A DNA stretch of 15,417 nucleotides, taken from the NCBI RefSeq assembly GCF_002341865.1, contig NZ_DDOV01000049.1, positions 49,625-65,041 of the forward strand, written 5' to 3'. The position numbers and the translations under genes were made by a program. This document shows positions 1-7,760 of the stretch, piece after piece; position 1 is the stretch's first letter, and the number at the start of each line of letters is the position of its first letter. Source of the stretch: Clostridium sp. UBA2485 (GTDB lineage: Bacteria; Bacillota; Clostridia; Clostridiales; Clostridiaceae). The notes under the pieces are model-generated. The model was given only the letters and a program-made list of their open reading frames with translations. It did not search any database and was not told the origin of the DNA.

Positions 1-146
1 AATTATGGTTGAAATTAATTTTATAAATTAATTTCTTAAATAGATTTTCTAATAAAAGTGACTTTGTCACTTTAAAAAGAAATGAATTTAAAGTTTTTCT
101 TGTAAAAGAGAAGCATCCGTAATTGTGAACTGTGAATTGTGCATTC
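1..146 (+). repeat. Modular hairpin repeat, copy A (subtype I, left end cut by window edge)
   Basis: Copy A lies upstream of the ECF operon. Its left heptamer array is cut off by the window start. SL1 is a perfect 10-bp stem (11-20 with 26-35). SL2 is a perfect 8-bp stem with a 3-nt loop (55-62 with 66-73). SL3 is 9 bp with two G-T wobbles (93-101 with 106-114). The right end is a heptamer array (AATTGTG, AACTGTG, AATTGTG) from 121. It matches copy E at 11565-11746 module by module. No open reading frame is present. Confidence 0.85.
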
Positions 147-192
147 AACAGTTTCAGCTATGATACTAAGAAATATCAATTGTTTATATATA

Positions 193-220
193 TTGATTTT
201 AGAACTGGTCTATCTATATA
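193..220 (+). promoter_or_regulatory. Possible sigma-A promoter of the ECF operon
   Basis: TTGATT (193-198) is followed after 16 bp by TATATA (215-220), about 50 bp before the first gene of the operon. The DNA here is so AT-rich that chance matches are likely. No recognisable riboswitch was seen between this site and the start codon, so the substrate cannot be guessed from the leader. Confidence 0.35.
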
Positions 221-273
221 TGTAATAACTTAAAATATTGCCCTAAATATAAATTATAACAGGGGGAAAATCT

Positions 274-876
274 ATGAGTAAAAAAAGTATTTGGTCATTT
301 AAATTTAATACTGCAGCATTAGTTCTTATACCAGCAGCTGTAGGTATTAACTATATTGGTAAAAGCTTTGCAGAAATATTAAAACTTCCACTATGGTTAG
401 ATGCTATAGGAACATTGCTTGCTAGTATGCTTGCAGGTCCAATAATAGGAGGAATTTGTGGGGTAGTTAACAATGTAATTTATGGACTAACCATGAATCC
501 AATATCTTTTGTTTATGCATTTACTAGTTTGGGAATAGGAATTACAGTGGGGGTTTTAGCCCATAAAGGATGGCTAGATACATTACCAAAAGCGGTGTTT
601 ACAGGTCTTATAGTTGCATTAGTTTCAACAGTTATATCTACTCCATTGAATATAATTTTTTGGGGTGGACAAACCGGAAATATTTGGGGAGATAGCGTAT
701 TTGCAGTATTAACAGCAAATAAAAGTCCATTATGGTTAGCATCTTTTTTAGATGAGTTAGTTGTGGATATTCCAGATAAGATTGCTACGGTGATTATTGC
801 TTACGGCATATTTAAAAATTTGCCTAAAAAGCTCACAATTCTTTATAAAAATGATAGTAATATAGAAACTTTATAA
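274..876 (+). CDS. ECF transporter S component (substrate-binding membrane subunit)
   Basis: This is probably the substrate-capture subunit of the energy-coupling factor vitamin/micronutrient importer encoded by this gene and the next three. The 200-aa protein is almost entirely hydrophobic with about five to six membrane segments. The stretch around residues 39-71 (PLWLDAIGT, then AGPIIGGICG and VVNNVIYG) is typical of S components of the COG4720-like type. A second conserved-looking stretch (ELVVDIPDKIAT) lies near 162-173. The start ATG follows the strong SD AGGGGG at 261-266. A dedicated T subunit and two ATPases follow directly, so this is a self-contained (group I) ECF system. The arrangement recalls the YkoE-D-C type of thiamine-precursor transporter, but I see nothing that fixes the substrate. 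Assignment as an S component rests on hydropathy, motif and context. Confidence 0.85.
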   Translation: MSKKSIWSFKFNTAALVLIPAAVGINYIGKSFAEILKLPLWLDAIGTLLASMLAGPIIGGICGVVNNVIYGLTMNPISFVYAFTSLGIGITVGVLAHKGWLDTLPKAVFTGLIVALVSTVISTPLNIIFWGGQTGNIWGDSVFAVLTANKSPLWLASFLDELVVDIPDKIATVIIAYGIFKNLPKKLTILYKNDSNIETL

Positions 877-981
877 TATAGAAAAACTTAATCTAAACTT
901 TTTTAATTCATAATTTCTTTTAATACAGGATGCATAATTTATAATTGAATTAATTAGCAGTAAACTTAAGAAAGATTTAAG

Positions 982-1003
982 ATTGTAAATTGTGCATTGC
1001 TCT
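982..1003 (+). repeat. Solo remnant of a repeat terminus (heptamer array)
   Basis: GATTGTA, AATTGTG and CATTGCT run in 7-bp register just before the SD of the T-component gene. They match the right-hand heptamer array of copy A (AATTGTG then CATTC). The hairpin modules are absent, so this is probably a decayed or solo end. The sequence is short and AT-rich, so chance cannot be excluded. Confidence 0.4.
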
Positions 1004-1025
1004 AAACTGTAAGGAGGCTTATATA

Positions 1026-1793
1026 ATGAAGAGTTTAACACTATATTCAGAACAGAACACCATAATACATAAAATAAATCCAATAAACAAGATTATGTAT
1101 ATAGTAGTATCAATTCTTATACCAATAATAATTCCTAAAATAACTGTGGGACTCATATATTTAGCTATTAGTATTTTTATATTATTAATTGGTAAAGTTT
1201 TTAAAAAAGTTATTCCTCTTTTAGGTTTTAGTTTAATTCTATTATTTTCAATTATTGTAATTCAAGGATTATTTAAGGCTGATAACATAACGCCTGCTTT
1301 TTCTGTAGGGAATTTTATCTTTTATAAAGAAGGATTATTTTATGCATTGAAAATTTGTATAAGAGTTTTGAATATATTATGTAGTTTTTCAATATTAATA
1401 CTTACTACTAAGCCTTCAGATTTAATTGAAGAATTAGTTAGAAAAGGATTATCTCCTAAAATAGGTTATGTGTTGAGTTCTGTACTTCAAATTATTCCTG
1501 AAATGAGCTCTACTATGGGAACTATAACAGATGCTCAAAGATCAAGGGGGATGGAGACAGAAGGAAAGCTTTTAACAAGAATAAAAGCTTTTTTTCCCTT
1601 AATAGGACCTGTAGTTATGAATTCCTTAGTTGTTACTAGAGAAAGAGCCATGGCTTTAGAGGTGAGAGGATTTAATTCGAAGATAGAGAAAAGTTTTTTA
1701 AATGAAAGTCAAAGTTCAAGTTACGATAGTGGAATTAAGTGGTTCTTAATATGGTCCATAGTTTTAGCAATAATTTGGAGAGTTAAATTATGA
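1026..1793 (+). CDS. ECF transporter T component (EcfT-type transmembrane coupling subunit)
   Basis: This 255-aa membrane protein couples ATP hydrolysis by the two downstream ATPases to the S component. About five hydrophobic helices occupy roughly residues 23-150 and 238-252. A charged cytoplasmic region carries the two Ala-Arg-Gly-like coupling motifs of EcfT: DAQRSRG at 169-175 and RAMALEVRGF at 207-216. In this family these helices dock into grooves on the ATPases. The reading frame can be extended upstream to an ATG at 990, but the ideal SD AAGGAGG (1011-1017) points to the ATG at 1026. Its stop overlaps the start of the next gene by four bases (ATGA), indicating translational coupling. 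A gap of about 150 bp separates it from the S gene and holds a repeat remnant. Confidence 0.92.
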   Translation: MKSLTLYSEQNTIIHKINPINKIMYIVVSILIPIIIPKITVGLIYLAISIFILLIGKVFKKVIPLLGFSLILLFSIIVIQGLFKADNITPAFSVGNFIFYKEGLFYALKICIRVLNILCSFSILILTTKPSDLIEELVRKGLSPKIGYVLSSVLQIIPEMSSTMGTITDAQRSRGMETEGKLLTRIKAFFPLIGPVVMNSLVVTRERAMALEVRGFNSKIEKSFLNESQSSSYDSGIKWFLIWSIVLAIIWRVKL

Positions 1794-2647
1794 AGAAGAT
1801 AGTTGTAGATAGCTTAAAATATAGATACCCTTTAAATGATGAGTTGGCCTTAAAGGATATTTCATTTCAAGTGGAAAAAGGAGAATTTATAGGTATAATA
1901 GGAGAAAATGGCTCAGGGAAATCAACACTTTGCCAAGCTTTAGTAGGGCTCGTACCTCATTTTTATCGTGGAGCCTATGGTGGGGAGGTAATAATCGATG
2001 GAATGGAGATTAAAGAAAGCAATATTAGTGATATATGTTTAAAGGTTGGAATTGTATTTCAAAATCCATTTACTCAAATTACTGGTTCTAAGCTTACACT
2101 CTATGAAGAAATAGCCTTTGGACTTGAAAATATGGGAATTAAAAGAGAAGAAATGGTAGAGAGAATAGACTATGCTTTAAAGCTTTTAGATATATATAAA
2201 TATAAGGATAAAAATCCTTTTGATTTATCTGGAGGACAAATGCAAAGAATGGCAATTGCTAGTATCATAGCAATGAAGCCCGAAATAATTATATTAGACG
2301 AACCTACCTCACAGCTTGATCCACAAGGCTCAGAAGATGTGTTTAGAGCAGTTCAGAATTTAAGCAAAGAAGATATGACAGTAATAATGGTAGAACATAA
2401 GATAGAGAAAATAGCTAAATATTCTAATAAGGTATTACTTCTTCATGATGGGAAAATTATAGATTTTGATGTACCAGAAAAGATATTTTCAAGAGATGAT
2501 TTATTAGATTATGGAGTAAATTATCCATCCTTTACTAAAATTTGTAGAGAATTAAATATTAAAAGTAGTAAAACAGGACTATATCCAATAACTCTAGAAG
2601 AAGCTTATGATTTGGTGGTGAAGAGCAATGAAAAAAATTATAGTTAA
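1790..2647 (+). CDS. ECF transporter ATPase with canonical signature (EcfA1-like)
   Basis: This 285-aa ABC ATPase is one half of the heterodimeric motor of the ECF importer, on the cytoplasmic face. Visible motifs are Walker A GENGSGKST (38-46), Q-loop VFQNP (89-93), the full ABC signature LSGGQ (146-150), Walker B IIILDEP with catalytic Glu171 (166-172), D-loop SQLD (174-177) and H-switch His203. The tail beyond about residue 215 matches the extra C-terminal dimerisation region of EcfA/CbiO proteins. The start overlaps the T gene by four bases, with GGAG at 1777-1780 as SD. The end overlaps the next ATPase gene by 20 bases, so the two should be co-translated. Confidence 0.95.
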   Translation: MKKIVVDSLKYRYPLNDELALKDISFQVEKGEFIGIIGENGSGKSTLCQALVGLVPHFYRGAYGGEVIIDGMEIKESNISDICLKVGIVFQNPFTQITGSKLTLYEEIAFGLENMGIKREEMVERIDYALKLLDIYKYKDKNPFDLSGGQMQRMAIASIIAMKPEIIILDEPTSQLDPQGSEDVFRAVQNLSKEDMTVIMVEHKIEKIAKYSNKVLLLHDGKIIDFDVPEKIFSRDDLLDYGVNYPSFTKICRELNIKSSKTGLYPITLEEAYDLVVKSNEKNYS

Positions 2648-3434
2648 TAATTTGAACTTTTCCTATAAAAAAGATGAGGAGATTTTAAAAAACATTAATT
2701 TAGATTTTGATTCAACTGCTACTGCTATAGTGGGACAAAATGGTGCAGGCAAAACAACTTTTGTAAAGCTCCTGAAGGGATTATTAAAGCCTTGTAGTGG
2801 AGATATATTTATTCATAATATGAATACTAAAGAAATTACAGTGGCAGAGCTATCAAAGCATATAGGATTAGTTTTTCAAAATCCTAATGATCAAATTTTT
2901 AAGAATAAAATAATAGATGAAGTTATGTTTGGTCCGTTAAATATAGGATTACCTAAAGATAAGGCTATGGAAAATTCTATGAATGCACTAGAAATGGTAG
3001 AGTTAGGAAATAAATTAAATGATAATCCCTATGATTTGGGATTATCTGATAGAAAATTAATATCCATTGCTTCTATTATAGCAATGAACACCGAGATTAT
3101 AATCTTGGATGAGCCTACTATTGCTCAAGATTACAAAGGAAGAGAAAAGATAAAGCAGATTATAGAGAAGTTAAAAGAACAAAGAAAGCTAGTAATAACG
3201 GTAATTCATGATATGGACTTTGTTGCAGAATGCTTTGAAAGAACTATAGTTTTTAACAAAGGACAAATACTTCTAGATGGAAATACAAGAGATGTATTTT
3301 CAAAAGAAGAGATAATAAATAAGGCTTATTTAGAAGCACCTCATATAACTCAACTTTGTAAGAAGCTAGGATATAACCATACTTTTTTAACAGTGGAGGA
3401 GTTTATTGAGACGTATAAAAGAGTATATAGATAA
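2628..3434 (+). CDS. ECF transporter ATPase with degenerate ABC signature (EcfA2-like)
   Basis: This 268-aa ABC ATPase is the partner of the preceding one. Walker A GQNGAGKTT (36-44), Q-loop VFQNP (82-86), Walker B IIILDEP with Glu162 (157-163) and the H-switch in VIHDMDF are all intact. The signature aligned with LSGGQ of the partner reads LGLSD (137-141), and SGGQMQR becomes GLSDRKL without any gap. In an ABC heterodimer that would leave one full composite ATP site (this Walker A/B with the partner's LSGGQ) and one degenerate site. I think comparable signatures occur in relatives of this subfamily, so this is likely a subfamily trait and not damage. The 20-bp overlap and weak SD (around 2614-2620) suggest translational coupling. 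Confidence 0.93.
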   Translation: MKKIIVNNLNFSYKKDEEILKNINLDFDSTATAIVGQNGAGKTTFVKLLKGLLKPCSGDIFIHNMNTKEITVAELSKHIGLVFQNPNDQIFKNKIIDEVMFGPLNIGLPKDKAMENSMNALEMVELGNKLNDNPYDLGLSDRKLISIASIIAMNTEIIILDEPTIAQDYKGREKIKQIIEKLKEQRKLVITVIHDMDFVAECFERTIVFNKGQILLDGNTRDVFSKEEIINKAYLEAPHITQLCKKLGYNHTFLTVEEFIETYKRVYR

Positions 3435-3442
3435 AATATAGA

Positions 3443-3607
3443 GATTAAGAATTAAGTATGAAAGATGAAGAATTAAGGAGGAAATTAGTTTTATCAAACT
3501 AATTTCTTTAAATAGATTTTTAAATAGAGGTGACTACGTAGCTTCAAAGATAAATCAATTATAATTTCTCAGCTATTGCTGAGAAATGTCCAAAATTGTG
3601 AATTGAA
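3443..3607 (+). repeat. Modular hairpin repeat, copy B (subtype II)
   Basis: The copy begins with five heptamers in register (3443-3477; units such as GATTAAG and AATTAAG). SL1 is a perfect 10-bp stem (3481-3490 with 3497-3506). SL2 (3527-3534 with 3538-3545) has a 3-nt loop, two G-T wobbles and one mismatch. SL3 is a perfect 10-bp stem with a 4-nt loop (3564-3573 with 3578-3587). A short inverted array follows (AATTGTG, AATTGAA). It lies between the ECF operon and its terminator. Confidence 0.85.
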
Positions 3608-3664
3608 AAAGTTATGTACAATACTAAAAAACATCAATTATTTTCACATATTTAATTTCAATAG

Positions 3665-3690
3665 AAAAATCCTGAGTAATCAGGATTTTT
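3665..3690. terminator. Bidirectional intrinsic terminator between the convergent ECF and ClC units
   Basis: An 11-bp perfect stem (3665-3675 with 3680-3690) with a GTAA loop is flanked by T on the right and A on the left. It can therefore end transcription from both sides. The ClC stop codon (3690-3692 on the minus strand) overlaps the right arm by one base. Confidence 0.85.
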
Positions 3691-5255
3691 TATTCATATG
3701 CTATTTTCATAAGATACTCTGTAATATTACTACTTTTATCTTCATCAGCAAGGACTACAAGGTAATCTCCACCTAAAATATAGGTATCTCCTTTAGGAAT
3801 AATTTCAACTCCACTTCTTCGTATTCCAACTAAAAGGCAATTTTCTGGCCATTGAATATCTTTAATTTTTTTCTTGTCTAAGTAGGAACATATAGAAACA
3901 GGAATTTCTAGTATTGTTTTCTTTACTTCATTTATTGCAAAATTATTATTTTTTTCTTTACTTAATAATCTGTGTAAAAGAGTTTCATAAATAGGTTTTG
4001 AACCTAAAAAGTCTGCAACTAAATATCCTATTATAGATACTATAGATAAAGATAATAAGTGGCTTAAAGATCCGGTCATTTCAGTAATTAATACTGCACC
4101 AGTAATAGGGGCACGGACTATTGCAGTTAAGTATCCTGCCATAGCTAGTATCATAAAATTATGTATGTAATTAGGAGAAGTTAGCCCTAAGTTCACTAAA
4201 ATGTTTCCATAGATACATCCTATAATTGCACCTATTACTAAGAGCGGAAGGAAGATTCCACCAGGTGCACCGGAACCAAAACTTATCATAGTAAATAAAA
4301 ACTTAACTATTAGAAGTATGAATAAAACTTTTAATGTAGGATTTTTTTCAATTATAGACATTACAAGGCTATGACCTCCACCTAATACTTGAGGAAGTAT
4401 TAACCCTAATATTCCAGCTATCACAAAGGGAATTATAATTCTAAATTGAGGCGGTAGCCATTTCTGACTATTATATAAATTTAAGGCTTTTACAAGAAGT
4501 GAGTTAAATATTACTCCTCCTATACCAATAATTACACCTAGGATAATTAGATAACCATAACTATTTAAAGGTAATGAAGATAAATTGTCAAATTTAAAGG
4601 CGGTGTTAAAGCCAAAAAATAGTTTAGAAGTAAAATCTGCAGTTATAGCTGCTGTCATTGTACTTAATAATATTAATGGAGAGAAGCTTTTGTGTACTTC
4701 TTCTAAAGAAAATATAACACCTGCTAAAGGAGCGTTAAAAGCAGCAGCAAGTCCAGCACTAGCACCACTAGTGATTAGATATCTTTCTTCATTGTGATCA
4801 GAATTCAATCCTTTTGAAACACCTTGACCTATAGCAGCTCCTATCTGTATAGATGGACCTTCTCTACCTAAGGAAAGCCCTCCTAAAATAGAAAGTGCAC
4901 CTCCTACAAATTTTGATATAGCAACTTTTAACCAATTCATTTTTAATGGCCCGAGAACTGTACCTTCAACTTGGGGGATACCGCTACCACTAATCATAGG
5001 CTCTTTTTTTACTATAAAACCTACTATTAATGCTAGAGCTATAAGAAGAATAAACCAGAGTGGAATAAACCAATAATTTGTTCTTTGAAACTTATAGATA
5101 TTTTGGCTTAAATGTTCCATTTTTTCTAAAGTAAATCTGTAAAGTACTGCAATAAGTCCAGAAAAAGCTCCTACTAAAATTGATTTTATAATAAGCTTTT
5201 GTTTAAAATTTTGCCAATGAGATAAAGCTTTAAGGGTATTGCTATCTTTACTCAA
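3690..5255 (-). CDS. ClC-family chloride/proton antiporter with C-terminal RCK_C (TrkA-C) domain
   Basis: This 521-aa membrane protein should exchange chloride for protons. ClC selectivity motifs are present: GSGIPQ (90-95), GREGPS with gating Glu132 (130-135), and GSGAPGGIFLP (327-337). Tyr423 matches the chloride-coordinating Tyr of E. coli CLC-ec1. Glu186, in the SLEEV segment, aligns with the internal proton-transfer Glu203 of CLC-ec1, which favours an antiporter over a channel. Residues of about 445-520 form an RCK_C domain, a likely ligand-sensing cytoplasmic module. The start is TTG, chosen because AAGGTGAT precedes it at the right distance and no in-frame ATG lies nearby. It is transcribed alone from a good promoter and ends at the shared terminator. 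Confidence 0.94.
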   Translation of the reverse strand: MSKDSNTLKALSHWQNFKQKLIIKSILVGAFSGLIAVLYRFTLEKMEHLSQNIYKFQRTNYWFIPLWFILLIALALIVGFIVKKEPMISGSGIPQVEGTVLGPLKMNWLKVAISKFVGGALSILGGLSLGREGPSIQIGAAIGQGVSKGLNSDHNEERYLITSGASAGLAAAFNAPLAGVIFSLEEVHKSFSPLILLSTMTAAITADFTSKLFFGFNTAFKFDNLSSLPLNSYGYLIILGVIIGIGGVIFNSLLVKALNLYNSQKWLPPQFRIIIPFVIAGILGLILPQVLGGGHSLVMSIIEKNPTLKVLFILLIVKFLFTMISFGSGAPGGIFLPLLVIGAIIGCIYGNILVNLGLTSPNYIHNFMILAMAGYLTAIVRAPITGAVLITEMTGSLSHLLSLSIVSIIGYLVADFLGSKPIYETLLHRLLSKEKNNNFAINEVKKTILEIPVSICSYLDKKKIKDIQWPENCLLVGIRRSGVEIIPKGDTYILGGDYLVVLADEDKSSNITEYLMKIAYE

Positions 5256-5296
5256 AATATCACCTTCTTTAATTTTAAAAAATTAAGCCCATAACT

Positions 5297-5325
5297 ATTA
5301 TAAGAATTAAACGGAGAATTTTCAA
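5297..5325 (-). promoter_or_regulatory. Sigma-A promoter of the ClC gene
   Basis: On the minus strand TTGAAA (5325-5320) and TATAAT (5302-5297) are separated by exactly 17 bp and lie about 42 bp upstream of the TTG start codon. This is the best consensus promoter in the window. Confidence 0.75.
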
Positions 5326-5354
5326 ATTAAAGTTATATAATGAGAAAATTGAAA

Positions 5355-5377
5355 GGTATAAATATTATATTTATACC
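5355..5377 (-). terminator. Possible terminator hairpin after the DUF4130 gene
   Basis: A perfect 10-bp stem (5355-5364 with 5368-5377) with a 3-nt loop lies 20 bp past the DUF4130 stop. On the minus strand it is followed only by a broken T tract (TTTCAATTTTC) and the stem is AT-rich, so termination may be weak. Confidence 0.45.
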
Positions 5378-5396
5378 AGATAAGATTATATATTAA

Positions 5397-6140
5397 TTAT
5401 AATTTTTCAGTTAAATGTTTCCAATATCTGATAGGCATATGCTGACGTTGAAGTTTTAAATTTTCACGACTACTGATGGATGTAGAGTTAAAATAATTTT
5501 TCCATAGAGTTTCATATTCTCCTTCATCTTTTGCATTTAGAAATACTTTTCCATCTTCTTTTGTAAACACATCTATACTCCAAGTGTTATTTTTATTTAT
5601 AATAGCTAAATTTCTTTTAAGGTCATGGATTATAAAATTTTCATTAGAAAACCTTGAAGAGAAGTGAGGAGCAATTAATGTTAAAATATTATGATCAGGC
5701 TCAATAGCTGAGTAATAATGGTTATCTCCTATTTTTTTAAATCTTACAAAACCCAACATACTATGCCTTTCAACGTTAACTCTTCTTACAATCTTAACAA
5801 TTTCCATTACAATTTCATTATGAAGATGAAGTTCAATTTCATTCCCCAATTTAAAGGCCAATCTAATATATTTATAAAGTAAAGTATAAGTATTAGAATA
5901 GCTACTTAAAAAACAATAAATTATGTTTTTTATCACTTCATAAGAAAAATTTTTATTCATGGATTTATAAACCTTATTAGCTTTTTCATAGTTAGTAGAT
6001 ATATTTATAAATTCATCTATTAAATTTGGCTTATAGTTTGCTTCAGTAATAATTAAATTGGGTTTTTTATTATTATAGTAACTTTCATAAATGGAGGTTA
6101 AATACCCTTCAAAACTTCCATCAAAAATATAAACAATCAT
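5397..6140 (-). CDS. DUF4130 / TIGR03915-type putative DNA-metabolism protein, partner of the radical SAM protein
   Basis: The function is unknown. In the family this protein is encoded next to a radical SAM protein of the TIGR03916 type, and in some species it is fused to a uracil-DNA-glycosylase-like domain, hence the link to DNA metabolism. Visible family hallmarks are the N-terminal YIFDGSFEGYLTSIYESY (4-21), ERHSMLGFVRF (124-134), a central IEPDHNIL to APHFSSRF block (147-164) with FIIHDLKR after it, and the C-terminal QRQHMPIRYWKHLTE (231-245). At 247 aa it is the stand-alone form with no glycosylase domain. SD GAGGTG lies 4 bp before the ATG. It follows the radical SAM gene on the same strand; the 191-bp gap is almost wholly repeat copy C, so the two probably formed a tight operon before that insertion. 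Confidence 0.85.
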   Translation of the reverse strand: MIVYIFDGSFEGYLTSIYESYYNNKKPNLIITEANYKPNLIDEFINISTNYEKANKVYKSMNKNFSYEVIKNIIYCFLSSYSNTYTLLYKYIRLAFKLGNEIELHLHNEIVMEIVKIVRRVNVERHSMLGFVRFKKIGDNHYYSAIEPDHNILTLIAPHFSSRFSNENFIIHDLKRNLAIINKNNTWSIDVFTKEDGKVFLNAKDEGEYETLWKNYFNSTSISSRENLKLQRQHMPIRYWKHLTEKL

Positions 6141-6159
6141 AGAACACCTCTTATGCAGT

Positions 6160-6329
6160 CAATTGAGAATTGACTATTGACAATGGACAATTGTGGATAT
6201 TTCTCAGCAGAAACTGAGAAATTTAGAATTGATTAAATGTAGCGGCGAACAGTGTTCGTCATATAATTAAAGAAATTATTTTGTCTAAAATAATTTCAAC
6301 CTTAATTGTCAATTGTCAATTCTCAATTG
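6160..6329 (-). repeat. Modular hairpin repeat, copy C, inserted inside an operon
   Basis: This complete 170-bp copy is reversed relative to A and B. The 25-bp ends (6160-6184 and 6305-6329) are inverted repeats with one mismatch. Five heptamers run in register at 6161-6195. SL3 is a perfect 9-bp stem (6199-6207 with 6214-6222). SL2 (6244-6250 with 6254-6260) has a 3-nt loop and arms unrelated to those of other copies. SL1 is a perfect 11-bp stem (6272-6282 with 6287-6297). The right end lies 2 bp from the stop codon of the radical SAM gene. Confidence 0.88.
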
Positions 6330-6331
6330 TA

Positions 6332-7642
6332 TTAAATCTCTCCTGTAATGGCTTTAACTTTATCTTCTTTTTTATATATGGTAGGAACAGTAGAGAAGAA
6401 AGAAAGTTGTTCATAATTGGAGTTTGTTGTCTTAAGTTTTTCTTCTTTTATTAATAATCTATTTTCTATTTTGTCTCTATCAAATCCTACATCACCATAG
6501 TACTTTCCTCTACAGGTTATAAAATATTGAGCTCTCTTTAATACTACACCTAATTTTTTTATATCATCGAAACTTAAAAAGGACACTTTTCTAGTTAATA
6601 CAATTCTTTTTGCAGATCTCACTCCTATACCTGGGATTCTAAGCAATAATTCATATGGTGCAGTATTAATTTCCACAGGAAATTTATCTATGTTATTAAG
6701 AGCGTACGTAATTTTAGGATCTAGTTTTTCGTGAAAATTAGGATTAGTTTCATTTAAAAGCTCGGAGGCTTTAAATCCATAGAATCTTAAAAGCCAGTCA
6801 GCTTGATATAATCTATTTTCTCTAAGTAGTGGAGGATTTTTTATATCTGGTAGCTTAGGACTATTGTTAACAGGTACATAAGCAGAATAATATACTCTTT
6901 TTAAAGAGTACTTGTTATAAAGCCCTTCACATAATTTTAATATATCAAAATCACTTTCTTTGGTTGCCCCTACAATAAGTTGTGTACTTTGACCTCCAGG
7001 AACAAAGGAAGGGGCAGATTTAAAGCGTTTTTTATTATCTACTGAATGAATTATTTGATTTTTTATAAAATCCATAGGTTTTAGTATATTTTCTTTAGAT
7101 TTCTGAGGTGCCAATAATTTTAGTCCTTGAGAGGAGGGAAGTTCAATGTTAATACTCATTCTATCTACATATTTTCCAGCTTCTTCAATTAAAGCATCAT
7201 CAGCACCAGGAATAGCTTTAACGTGAATATATCCATTAAACTTATGTTCTAGTCTTAAAGTTTTAATAACTTTTAATAATAGTTCCATAGTATAATTAGC
7301 ATTTTGTATTATTGCAGAACTTAAAAATAACCCCTCTATATAATTTCTTTTATAAAAATTTATGGTTAAATCAATGACCTCCTGGGGAGTAAAAAAGGCT
7401 CTAGGAACATCGTTGCTTATTCTATTCACACAATAAACGCAATCATAAATGCAATAGTTAGTTAGGAGTATTTTTAGAAGAGAAATACATCTACCATCTG
7501 ATGCAAAGCTATGACATATACCACTAACGCTAGCATTACCTATACCATCTTTAGTATTTTTTCTATTGCTTCCACTGGAAGAACAGGAGACATCATATTT
7601 TGCAGCATCTGATAATATTTTAAGTTTATCCATTATATTCAT
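6332..7642 (-). CDS. Radical SAM protein with helix-hairpin-helix, putative DNA modification/repair (TIGR03916-type)
   Basis: This 436-aa protein is predicted to bind a [4Fe-4S] cluster and S-adenosylmethionine and to make a 5'-deoxyadenosyl radical; its substrate is unknown. The cluster motif CX3CX2C is Cys64, Cys68 and Cys71. Further cysteines precede it (Cys20 in the SCSSSG segment, Cys43, Cys52), and these segments look family-typical. A C-terminal helix-hairpin-helix (around 328-352, with IPGIG at 336-340) is a DNA-binding motif, which supports action on DNA. The start ATG at 7642 is preferred over one nine bases inside because AAGGAG lies 10 bp upstream. The promoter carries an SOS-like operator. 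The downstream neighbour is the usual DUF4130 partner. Recognition is good, but the biochemical role is not established to my knowledge. Confidence 0.88.
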   Translation of the reverse strand: MNIMDKLKILSDAAKYDVSCSSSGSNRKNTKDGIGNASVSGICHSFASDGRCISLLKILLTNYCIYDCVYCVNRISNDVPRAFFTPQEVIDLTINFYKRNYIEGLFLSSAIIQNANYTMELLLKVIKTLRLEHKFNGYIHVKAIPGADDALIEEAGKYVDRMSINIELPSSQGLKLLAPQKSKENILKPMDFIKNQIIHSVDNKKRFKSAPSFVPGGQSTQLIVGATKESDFDILKLCEGLYNKYSLKRVYYSAYVPVNNSPKLPDIKNPPLLRENRLYQADWLLRFYGFKASELLNETNPNFHEKLDPKITYALNNIDKFPVEINTAPYELLLRIPGIGVRSAKRIVLTRKVSFLSFDDIKKLGVVLKRAQYFITCRGKYYGDVGFDRDKIENRLLIKEEKLKTTNSNYEQLSFFSTVPTIYKKEDKVKAITGEI

Positions 7643-7754
7643 AATAATATTTCTCCTTAATTAATTAAGATAACATATCGTAAATTGGCAAAGTTGTTCT
7701 AATATTTTCACATGTTTATTGACTTTTAAAGCGTATATATTTACATTTAAATCA

Positions 7755-7760
7755 ATTATA
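7755..7760 (-). promoter_or_regulatory. Extended -10 promoter of the radical SAM/DUF4130 operon
   Basis: On the minus strand TATAAT (7760-7755) is preceded by TGC, forming an extended -10 element (TGnTATAAT). No good -35 lies at 16-18 bp (TACAGC at 17 bp), which an extended -10 can tolerate. The leader to the start codon would be about 105 nt. Confidence 0.6.

Noticed and set aside
255..260. TATAAC near TTGCCC as promoter of the ECF operon
   Set aside because: The hexamer directly abuts the SD at 261-266, leaving no room for a transcript start that includes the SD.
871..1083. Minus-strand 70-codon frame across the S-T gap
   Set aside because: It overlaps the start of the T gene, has no convincing SD and contains a repeat remnant; coding is unlikely.
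3576..3776. 66-codon frame on the plus strand
   Set aside because: It begins inside repeat B, crosses the terminator and runs antisense into the ClC gene.
4585..4797. 70-codon frame on the plus strand
   Set aside because: It lies wholly antisense within the ClC gene, whose motifs are intact.
6244..6260. Palindrome CGAAC-AGT-GTTCG in SL2 of repeat C as a second LexA box in the same operon
   Set aside because: The half sites are 3 bp apart, while the LexA box needs 4 bp. It occupies exactly the SL2 hairpin position of the repeat with its usual 3-nt loop, so it is better read as a diverged hairpin.
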